This document shows positions 37,801 to 49,800 of a stretch of DNA of 64,000 bases, in pieces. Within the stretch, counting starts at the first letter, position 1. Each line of letters opens with the position of its first letter. The stretch comes from Liolophura sinensis (lineage: Eukaryota; Mollusca; Polyplacophora; Chitonida; Chitonidae). The DNA is taken from positions 32,448,628 through 32,512,627 of the forward strand of contig NC_088305.1 of NCBI RefSeq assembly GCF_032854445.1, read 5' to 3'. Made by a program: the position numbers and the translations under genes. The notes beneath the pieces were generated by a model. The model was given only the letters and a program-made list of their open reading frames with translations. It was not told the DNA's origin and ran no database searches.

Positions 37801-40800
37801 TTTCTTGTACAGGCCGGTCAGAGGAGGATTTTCTTGTACAGGTCAGTCAAAGAGGAGGCTTTTCTTGTACAGGCCAGTCAAAGAGGAGGTTTTTCTTGTA
37901 CGGGTCAGTCAAAGAGGAGGTTTTTCTTGTACAGGTCAGTCAAAGAGGAGGTTTTTTCTTGTACAGGTCAGTCAAAGAGGAGGCTTTTCTTGTACAGGCC
38001 AGTCAAAAAGGAGGTTTTTCTTGTACAGGTCAGTCAAAGAGGAGGCTTTTCTTGTACAGGCCAGTCAAAGAGCAGGATTTTCTTGTACAGGCCAGTCAAA
38101 GAGTAGGATTTTCTTGTACAGGCCAGTCAAACAGGAGGTTTTTCTTGTACAGGCCAGTCAAAAAGGAGATAATTCTTGTACAGGCCAGTCAAAGAGGAGG
38201 CTTTTCTTGTACAGGTCAGTCAAACAGGAGGCTTTTCTTGAACAGGCTGTTCAAAGAGGAGGTTTTTCTTGTACAGGCCGGTCAGAGGAGGATTTTCTTG
38301 TACAGGTCAGTCAAAGAGGAGGCTTTTCTTGAACAGGTCAGTCAAAGAGAAGGCTTTTCTTGTACAGGTCAGTCAAAGAGGAGGAAATTCTTGTACAGGT
38401 CAGTCAAAGAGGAGGTTTTTCTTGTACAGGTCAGTCAGACAGGAGGCTTTTCTTGTACAGGCCAGTCAAAGAGGAGGTTTTTCTTGTACGGGTCAGTCAA
38501 AGAGGAGGTTTTTCTTGTACAGGTCAGTCAAAGAGGAGGTTTTTCTTGTACAGGTCAGTCAAAGAGGAGGCTTTTCTTGTACAGGCCAGTCAAAAAGGAG
38601 GTTTTTCTTGTACAGGTCAGTCAAAGAGGAGGCTTTTCTTGTACAGGCCAGTCAAAGAGCAGGATTTTCTTGTACAGGCCAGTCAAAGAGTAGGATTTTC
38701 TTGTACAGGCCAGTCAAACAGGAGGTTTTTCTTGTACAGGTCAGTCAAACAGGAGGCTTTTCTTGAACAGGCCGTTCAAAGAGGAGGTTTTTCTTGTACA
38801 GGCCGGTCAGAGGAGGATTTTCTTGTACAGGTCAGTCAAAGAGGAGGCTTTTCTTGAACAGGCCAGTCAAAGAGGAGGTTCTTGAACAAGTGAGTCAAAG
38901 ACGAGGTCTTTCTGGTACGGGTCAGTCTGTTACTGACCCGTAGGAGGTTTTTGTGGTACACATCAGTCAAACAGGTTTTTCTAGTACAGGCCAGTCAAAG
39001 AGGAGGACTTTCTGCTACAGGTCAGTCAAAGAGGAGGTATACAGCCAAACATGAAGCAGGCAAAGCCAAACACATAACAGGTAAAGACAAACTTAAAATG
39101 AACGTTCATCACTGGTGCTGAGTCAAAAGTGATGCATACTTTTTTTAGAGAAAAAATATGAAGCAGAAAATACAGTATGTCCTCCAAAAATTCAACAGGG
39201 CTACAGATATCTGAGGGAGATACTTACGAACTTGTATTCAAACAGCTGTCCAAACTCATTCCTGACTTTGAGGGTGTGAGCATTGCCCTTCCAGTGTTCA
39301 GGCATGTAATGTATCTGAGCCAGAATGCCAGTCAACAGGTGTTCAGGGTTATACACTGTATGCTGAATACAACAAACGGACAAAAGTAAAATTGACATGA
39401 ACATTATTGGCTATGTATACATGTACAATTCTGAAATAGGCATTTGAATCTGACTGTTTTATATGTCAACAGTTAACAAACACAACAAAAAAAGTAGGTG
39501 GTTTTGCCGTCAATTTTGTGTAAGTACTAACTTTTGTGGAAATTATAATTTATGTTACACACAATGATAGTCAAATGAGGGCCTACATAAACAAGGATCT
39601 CCAGTCTCATTGAGACATAACTGACATGCATGAGTGTTACCCACTTCTAGCTATTAATGAATATTTTTATATATCTACGTACACAAGTAAAATATTGTGG
39701 GGGCATCTCATGTACATTTATTTATTTATTTATTTGATTGGTATTTTACGCTTATTTAAGAATATTTCACTTATACGACGGCGGGCAGTATTATGGTGAG
39801 AGGAGCCCAGGGGAAACCCATGACCACATCTCATGTACATGTACATGTAACACTTAGTAAGCTTTACGTGGTAAAGTCAAAAGATAAATTGTTCATTTTA
39901 GATGAGAAACACTTTTTAAAGAGAATTCCAGGCTACTGGTATACACGTACACATACAGCAGGCTACTGGTATACATGTATACATACTCCAGACTACTGGT
40001 ATGCATGTATACATACTCCAGACTACTGGTATGCATGAATACATACTCCAGACTACTAGTATACATGTATACATAATTCAGGCGACTGGTATGCATGTAT
40101 ACATACTCCAGACTACTAGTATACATGTATACATACTCCAGACTACTGGTATGCATGCATACATACTCACGGCTACTAGTATACATGTATACATAATTCA
40201 GGCGACTGGTATGCATGTATACACACTGCAGGCTACTGGTATACATGTATACATACTCCAGACTACTGGTATGCATGTATACATACTCACGGCTACTAGT
40301 ATACATGTATACATAATTCAGGCGACTGGTATGCATGTATACATACTCAAGGCGACTGGTATGCATGCATACATACTCCAGGCTACTGGTATGCATGTAT
40401 ACATACTCCAGGCTACTAGTATGCATGTATACATACTCCAGGCTACTGGTATGCATGCATACATCCTCCAGGCTACTGGTATACACACACAAATACAGCC
40501 GGCGACTGGTATACATGTATACATGCTCCAAGTGACTGGTGTACATGTGTACATACTCCAGGCACTGGCGTGCATGAATACATACTCCAGGCTACTTGTA
40601 TACACGTAAAAACACAGCCGGCTACTGGTATACATGTATACATACATGTATATATACATGTATGTAGTAAGTAAATACATGTATGCATATATCCATACAT
40701 TTGTACATGTATGTCTCAATACAAACTATAATGGTGAGCCAGTTTAACAGTTATAGGTTTAACAGTGTCCATGATGTATGGTACTCTACACTTCTCTGTT

Positions 40801-43800
40801 CTGGTCAAGCGTTTGAATGGAAATGGGAATATGAATACAATGGTCCATACATGCCATTGCAGAAATATTGGTAGGCTTTCCACACCCACATTTTATCATG
40901 GAAAAATGGACTACACATGAGTCAGACATGGTCACATTATCTTCACCTGTGTGCCCATATACTCACCTCATCAGGAATGAGAGCTCTACAGCAAGTCACA
41001 ATCACACCTGTTAAACAAAAAACATGACCTGCCTGTAATACATGTTCATGTAATTCTATTTCAGTCTTTAATTAAATATTATTACACTATGAATGGACAG
41101 ATGTACCTGCACAATACACTATGAATGGACAGATGTACCTGCATGATACACTATGAATGGCCTGCTGTACCTGTATGATACACTATGAATGCCTTACTGT
41201 GCCTGCATGATACACTATGAATGGCCTGCTGTACCTGTATGATACACTATGAATGGCTTGCTGTACCTACACGATACACTATGAATGGCCTGCTGTACCT
41301 GTATGATACACTATGAATGGCCTGCTGTACCTGTATGATACACTATGAATGACCTGCTGTACCTGTATGATACACTATGAATGACCTGCTGTACCTACAC
41401 GATACACTATGAATGACCTGCTGTACCTGTATGATACATTATGAATGGACAGATGTACCTGTATGATACACTATGAATGGCTTGCTGTACCTACACGAGT
41501 GAGTGAGTGCTTCGGGTTTAACGTCGTACTCAACAATTTTTCAGTCATATGACGACGAAGGAATCATTAGGGTGCATGCACGTGTAATGTGCCTCCTTGT
41601 TGCAGGACGGATTTCCACCGCTCTTTTATTTAGTGCTGCATCACTGAGACGACTTACCGAAGGCAAGTAAGCCGCCCCGCCCGAGCCATTATACTGATAC
41701 GGGTCAACCAGTCGTTGCACTATCCCCTTCATGCTGAACGCCAAGCGAGGAAGTTACAACTTCCTCTTTTTTTAAAGTCTTAGGTGTGACTCGACCAAGG
41801 ATTGATCCTGGATCTACCGGTCCCGAAGCGGACGCTCTACCAACTGTGCTATCCGGGCCGGTCTGTACCTACACGATACACTATGAATGGCCTGCTGTAC
41901 CTGTATGATACACTATGAATGGCCTGCTGTACCTACACGATACACTATGAATGACCTGCTGTACCTGTATGATACACTATGAATGGTCTGCTGTACCTGT
42001 ATGATACACTATGAATGACCTGCTGTACCTACACGGTACACTATGAATGACCTGCTGTACCTGTATGATACACCATGAATGACCCGCTGTACCTGTATGA
42101 TACACTATGAATGACCTGCTGTACCTACACGATACACTATGAATGACCTGCTGTACCTGTATGATACATTATGAATGGACAGATGTACCTGTATGATACA
42201 CTATGAATGGTCAGCTGTACCTGCACAATACACTATGAATGGTCAGCTGTACCTGCACAATACACTATGAATGGACAGATGTACCTGCATGATACACTAT
42301 GAATGGCCAGCCTGTACCTGCATTATCAAACCTAAATAGTACATGTTTAATGCTGGTATGAAAACAACTTCATCTTATGATTGAAGTTGAAAAGTCTGGT
42401 ACAGAAAACTTTACCAAGCGCAAGATGTAACAAAACTACATGTATACATTTGGATACCAAGCAGGTTAGTCAGTTGCAGGTGTACATACCCATACATGTA
42501 GTTTAAGAACAAGCGTTTGGGTTCTTCATGTACATTAAGAATCACAAACCTGTAATTGTCATTGTGGTGAGGACATGTTCTACTGTGAGGACGTCTTCAT
42601 CTATAACTGTCAACACGACCAGCACTGCCAAAATGGACCCCATGAAGAAGGCAACGTTCCTGAGGGGGACAGAAACACATGAGCATTTAATGTAGGGATG
42701 TGTAACTGTCAACACAACCTGCACTGTCAGGGTGGATCCCATGAAGTAGGCAACATTCCTGAGAGGGACAGAAACACATGAGCATTTAATGTAGGGATGT
42801 GTAACTGTCAACACAACCTGCATTGTCAGGGTGGAATGAAGAAGGCAACATTCCTGAGAGGGACAGAAACACATGAGCATTTAATGTAGGGATGTGTAAC
42901 TGTCAACACATCCTGCACTGTCAGGGTGGGACCCCATGAAAGTAGGCAACATTCCTGAGAGGGACAGAAACACATGAACATTTAATGTAGGGATGTGTAA
43001 CTGTCAACACAACCTGCACTGTCAGGGTGGACCCCATGAAGAAGGCAACATTCCTGAGAGGGACAGAAACACATGAACATTTAATGTAGGGATGTGTAAC
43101 TGTCAACACAACCTGCACTGCAGGGTGGACCCATGAAGAAGGCAACATTCCTGAGAGGGACAGAAACACATGAGCATGCAATGTAGGGATGTGTAACTGT
43201 CAACACAACCTGCACTGCCAGGGTGGACCCCATGAATAAGGCAACATTTCCTGAGAGGGACAGAAACACATGAGGCATGTAATGCAGGGATGTGTGACTG
43301 TCAAAACAACCGGCACTGTCAGGGTGGACCCCATGAAGAAGACAACATTCCTGAGGGCAGAGAAACAAATGAGCAGGTAATGTAGGGATGTGTGACTGTG
43401 AACACAACCTGAACTGCCAGGGTGGACCCCATGAATAAGGCAACATTCCTGAAGAAACAGAAAACACATGAGCAGGTAATGCAGGGATGTGTGGCTGTCA
43501 ATACAACCGGCACTGTCAGGGTGGACCCCATGAAGAAGGCAACATTCCTGAGGGGAGAGAAACACATGAGCATTTAATGTAGGGATGTGTAACTGTCAAC
43601 ACAACCTGCACTGTCCAGGTGGACCCCATGAAGAAGACAACATTCCTGAGAGGGACAGAAACACATAAGCATGTCATGTAGGGATGTGTAAACTGTCAAC
43701 ACAACCTGCACTGTCAGGGTGGACCCCATGAAGAAGGCAACATTCCTGAGAGGGACAGAAATACATGAGCATTTAATGCAGGGATGTGTAACTGTCAACA

Positions 43801-46800
43801 CAACCTGCATTGTCAGGGTGGACCCCATGATGAAGGCAACGTTCCTGAGAGGGACAGAAACACATAAGCATGCCATGTAGGGATGTGTAACTGTCCAACA
43901 CAACCTGCACTGTCAGGGTGGACCCCAAGAAGAAGGCAACATTCCTGAGAGGGACAGAAACACATGAGCATGTCATGTAGGGATGTGTAACTGTCAACAC
44001 AACCTGCACTGCCAGGGTGGGACCCCATGAAGTAGGCAACATTCCTGAGGGGACAGAAACACATAAGCATGTCATGTAGGGATGGTGTAACTGTCAACAC
44101 AACCTGCACTGTCAGGGTGGACCCCATGAAGTAGGCAACATTCCTGAGAGGGACAGAAAACACATGAGCATTTAATGTAGGGATGTGTAACTGTCAACAC
44201 ATCCTGCACTGCCAGGTGGACCCCATGAAGAAGGCAACATTCCTGAGGGGGACAGCAACACATAAGCATGTAATGTAGGGATGTGTAACTGTCAACACAA
44301 CCTGCACTGCCAGGGTGGACCCCATGAATAAGGCAACATTCCTGAGAGGGACAGAAACACATGAGCATGTAATGTAGGGATGTGTGACTGTCAACACAAC
44401 CGGCACTGCCAGGGTGGACCCCATGAAGAAGACAACATTCCTGAGGGCAGAGAAACAAATGAGCAGGTAATATAGGGATGTGTGACTGTCAACACAACCT
44501 GCACTGCCAGGGTGGACCCCATGAATAAGGCAACATTTCTGAAGAAACAGAAACACATGAGCAGGTAATGCAGGGATGTGTGACTGTCAATACAACCGGC
44601 ACTGTCAGGGTGGACCCCATGAAGAAGACAACATTCCTGAGGGGAGAGAAACAAATGAGCAGGTAATATAGGGATGTGTGACTTTCAACATGACCAGCAC
44701 TGTCAGCATAAAGAAGGCAACATCCCTCAAAATTTCGCTTGCTTGACAGGCAATAGATTAATACTAAACATTAATAAAACAAAATAAAAAAAAGAAACTG
44801 TCTTATGTTACTCTTAATACATGGGGGGGGGGGGGGTAATCGTTGGAAAGAGTTAGTGGATGATATGTGTCTTAATGATATGGCTTAATGACACATTCCA
44901 TTTGACTGCACCCACAAGAGAATATCACAAATAACTTCAAAAAACTTCAGCTTAGTATAAAATATTAAAGAATATTTGAATATGAAAACCCTGCATATCT
45001 TGTATCACTCTTGATATGTCCTTACCTGTCAACAAAATTTTTTATATTTCCATTTGTGTATAACAAGTTTTACCCTCCATATCTACTACTAGTAAATTTC
45101 CATTTGACAATGGAAGGATTCAAAATATTCACCATCACACAACTAGACATTCTACACTAAACTTGTTTTGGCCATTTAATAGAACAAATCTTTCTTTTCC
45201 TGTTACACCCAAAGCCCTCGCACACAGAATAAATCACTGCAACGTCATAATGAATGCCCAGCCATATTTGCTTATGAATGACTCCAGACTATACTTTCTT
45301 GAAATCATGGTTTAGTCTACAAATATATTTTTTCCATCTTATACTCTACAGTAACTTCCAGTTACCCTAATGATGTCCATGTATAGATACATAACCATCT
45401 TAATTAGAAAGCCTACATTCTTGGCAATCATTAGTGCATTGTAGATGTGTAGATGTAGATGTGACAAATGGAAAAAATCAACCTTTGGCCAATATTTGAT
45501 GGCGTGCATGTCGCCTCTTTTTCAACACAGCTCAACCATTTTTTAGCACATATAGAGTACATGTATAGCGCTTTGCACTCAGTGATTTTCTGCTTTACAG
45601 ATATAATGGTTCTCTCTCACAAGACCTCCAAATATGGTGGAAATTGTGTTTTTTTCGCAATCTGATCACAACTTGCTGTAAAACTGTACGTCGCAGGAAA
45701 GAAATAAGCCCAGATTCATGATCATGACGTGAAACTATGTCAGGTAGCAGGCTTACAAAATGTGTACATTCACCCTAGACATAAATGCATTTAAAATGCA
45801 TCATATAACACGGGGACCTCGAAGTGCCAAATATGCCAAATCGGATTTTGGACAATTTTTCAAGCACTGCAACTCCCACATTTCTTAAGATACTTCAACG
45901 ACTTTCCGCACACGTACAGTACACATATAGCCCTTTGCACTCAGCCATTATTAGCTTTATGGCTGTAACAGTTTTCTGTCACGTGACCTGCAAAAATGGG
46001 AAAATTGCCTTTTTTTCCTGTTTTTATCCGATTTGCGACAAAAATATACATTCCAGAGCAAAAATAAGACCGGATTGGTGATCAGGAGCTCAAACCACAT
46101 TTTTTTTTCCATGACGTCACACCTTATGTAATAGTCAAAGCCTAATTTGCATTGATATTGCATCCTTGTCCAAATAGCCTTCACAGAACGCTTGTTCTAT
46201 GTGCTAAATTTCAAATCAATCGGAGTTTGCACATTGGGAAAAAATGGCTGTCAAATGTTTTCACTTCAACCCAAAATGGCCGCCAGATCACCTGACTCAG
46301 GTTACCCAACTTTTTAGTCGTAAGAGCACATCTCTGGATCTATTACGTAGCAAAGTTTCCCGCATTTCTGTTCAGACATTTCAGCAGTAGAAGTTTTTCA
46401 ATTCTGTGATTTTTTTTGGCATTTACTACTTCCAGTTTGCTGACGTCACTTCCGGCTGAGCAAAAGTTATCTGCTTGCCATGGTTTGATGTAAGGCCTTA
46501 AGATTGCATCTCTAGCTTCATTGGTTTAGGAGATATACCCATTTGAAGTTTTGATGATGTCACTTCCGGTTTATGAAAAATTTTATATTCCGAATAAGTG
46601 TCCAAAACCACATCAGATAGGACTATTTGCTGGACCATATCTTTGGAATTTTAGAAATTATTAGCAAAAAACAGATTTTTTGGTCACAAGATGCATTCAC
46701 CCAATAGCGAGCTTGTACAATTTTTAACGCAGAAAGTTTTCATTACCATGCTGAATGTACCTAGGTTTGGTGCAACGGCAGTTAAAATTTCAGCTCATTC

Positions 46801-49800
46801 GCATTAGCCGTTCTGGAGAAGATTTTTTAAGGTTTTCACCAAAATCCCAGATGGCCACCAAGTCATGTGAGCCCATTTGACCAAAAAGTTACGATGCACA
46901 ACTTCAAGTCCTACAGACAAACATGTTATAAACTTCAGACTGATACTTTTCTTTAGAAACACAGCACAATTTTGTTGAGAATAATAATAATAATAATAAA
47001 TACAGCTGTTGAAGCAGCGATGCCGGGGTTCAAGCCGGTATTGCCGGCCTGTGCGGTGCCACTTTCGGTTACCTTAATGGTGTCCATGTATAGATACATA
47101 ACCAACTTAATTAGAAAGCCTACATTCTTCGTAGTCATCAGTGCATTGTAAGTACACTGTATGGCATGTACATGTATATGTAGATGAGTAAATCAACTTT
47201 TGGACAATATTTGAAGGCATGCATGTCCCATCTTCTTCAATACAGCTCAACGCTTTTCAGCACACATAGAGTACATGTATAGCGCTTTGCACTTACTGAT
47301 TTTCAGGTTTCCAGCTGTAATAGTTTTTTGTCATATGACCTGCAAAAATCAGGGAAATTGCGCTTTTTCGCGTTTGATCGTAATTTGTGACAAAAATATA
47401 CATCGCAGAGCAAAAATAAGACCGGATTCGTGATCAGCATGTCAAACTATGTCAAATAGCAAAGAATCATCAGATACAAATTTTTCCTTTTCCCATGACG
47501 TCACATTGTATGTATTAGTCAAAGCCTAATTTACATACATACTGCAACTTTTTGCTGTCCAAATGAACTCCATGGAACGCTTGGTATTTGTGCTAAATTT
47601 CAAGTCAATGCACCATGATGGCCACCTCAACTTCAAGTCCTACAGACTAACATGTTAAAATTTCATGAACCTCAGACTGATAGTTTTCTTTAGAAACACA
47701 GGACAATTTTGGTGAGAATAATAATAATTATAATAAAAACAATAATAAAATAATAATCCTAACAGATACAACAGGGATTCAAGCCTGAATGGCTTGAACC
47801 CCTAATAATAAAAACAAATAATCCTAACAGATACAATAGGGATTCAAGCCTGAATGGCTTGAATAGCTAATTACAGTTTTAATATTGCTACCACAAGATC
47901 CCCAGGGGTTTTATTCCCACCTTTCCAATTGACTTCTTATGTAAACATGTTCAAAATAGGTAGTGAAACAAAAAAAATATAAAATTCAGAATCATTTTAA
48001 GGGAATAAAAACATGTTTTGATCACATATATTAAGTACTGTCAACAACAAGTAGGTGTGGGGTGAAGGAATGAGGGGCTAATTACCTGGGAAACCCCTTG
48101 ACATAAACTTTAGCCAAAACATGTGGTTTTGCATAGCAGACTCATTGTATGACCATGGAGAAAGGCAGCATCAGCTGGACCTGAGCTGAAAGCAACCTCA
48201 CTGGTGAGTGCCTCTGGGGTCGTGTTGCACGAGCATCCTAACCAGGTGACTGTGAAGGTCTCATGGAGATTATTAAGCCAGATTGCGAACACTTACTTGG
48301 CAAGAACAACCAGCACGGGAGTGGTGAAGATGTTCATGTACATGGTGGCAGGCTTGTATCCACGATTCAGTCTGTAACAGTATGCAGAAATGGTACACCT
48401 TACTCTAAACCACTGACACTTAATTAATTGGGAGTACCATCATTGTATTTCTTTTTTCTCCCTAATTCTCCCTAAGCCATAGAACCAAAGCCTAATTAAG
48501 GTAAACTGATGAGAGGTGATATATTTCATTGTTTACATGTGGGCATTTTGCCAGCTATCACATTGTCATTTCACTCTGGTTTTACTCTGTAGGCTGTAAG
48601 AGTTCAATATAGTCTGCTCTATTTCCTTTATCAGAATCTTACACAGTACTCTTTGCATATTTCATGTGTACAAAGTTATGGTTTATGAGTGATGGAAACT
48701 GTGCCGAGTAAACAACTATCACTGACAGTAAAATTTACAGCCATCATGTATTTAATCAGCTAATTTAATACAAAGAAAACCTAAAATCTACATCACAGAA
48801 AAGCTTAATACATCAAAAAGTGAACTACATGTTAAGTACAGTGCCAGGTGAGATCAACTGCATGAAAAAATAGCTTTACTTTTTATTTTCAAACAAAGTT
48901 AAAGTCATCACCTGGCTGTAAACTCATGGTCAAGCTCATTAAAATGTCGCAGGTACAGACGGCCGTAGTTAGACCTGGAAACAAAAGAAAGCAAATACAA
49001 ATAATTAAGCACGTGTCCAATAAAACCAACTGATATGTGAACATTTTTGACAAGAAGAAAAAATGTTTTTATGTATTTCAGAACTATATTTTTTCCATTT
49101 TCTTGATTTGTTTGAAAGGTGTTTGTTCATAAGCAAATGATATCGGATATTGTCTGCTCGGGTTAAACCACCCCCCACTTAACCAAACATCTGACAAACC
49201 TTGACCATGTCCCAAAATCATTTCGCATAAACTGTGTACAGTACCGAGTTAAACATCCTATGTCCCAACATCAGTTCCCATAAACTGTGTACAGTACCAA
49301 GTTAAACATCCTATGTCCCAACATCAGTTCCCATAAACTGTGTACAGTACCGAGTTAAACATCCTATGTCCCAAAATCAGTTCCCATAAACTGTGTACAG
49401 TACTGAGTTAAACATCCAATGTCCCAAAATCAGTTCCCATAAACTGTGTACAGTACCGAGTTAAACATCCTATGTCCCAACATCATTTCCCATAAACTGG
49501 ATAATGTACCGAGGTAAACATCCTATGTCCCAAAATCATTCCCCATAAACTGGGTACAGTACCAAGTTAAACATCCTATGTCCCAAAATCATTTCTCATA
49601 GACTGGGTACAGTACCGAGTTAAACATCCTATGTCCCAACATCAGTTCCCATAAACTGTGTACAGTACCGAGTTAAACATCCTATGTCCCAAAATCATTT
49701 CGCATAAACTGGGTACAGTACAGAGGTAAACATCCTATGTCCCAAAATCATTTCCCATAAACTGTGTACAGTACTGAGTTAAACATCCTATGTCCCAACA

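Noticed and set aside
35829-38857. A family of overlapping open frames up to 471 codons in the 31-bp array, as a repeat-protein gene
   Set aside because: All three frames are open because of the period, the same text appears in each frame, there is no unique start or end domain, and the region is an intron of ATG9 on the opposite strand.
39893-40609. Open frames on both strands (217 and 202 codons) with YMHTSSLEYV-type or THVYILQATG-type repeats
   Set aside because: They arise from a 30-bp unit without stops. Both strands are equally open, which argues against coding.
42921-44654. Many minus-strand frames of 84-128 codons with VVLTVTHPYI-type repeats as separate genes
   Set aside because: They are copies of the 99-bp exon-derived unit, in shifting frames after indels, not independent genes.
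48110-48292. 60-codon minus frame adjoining ATG9 exon k
   Set aside because: It lies in the intron just after the exon k donor and is mostly a decayed SINE fragment. The exon ends cleanly at GTAAGT.
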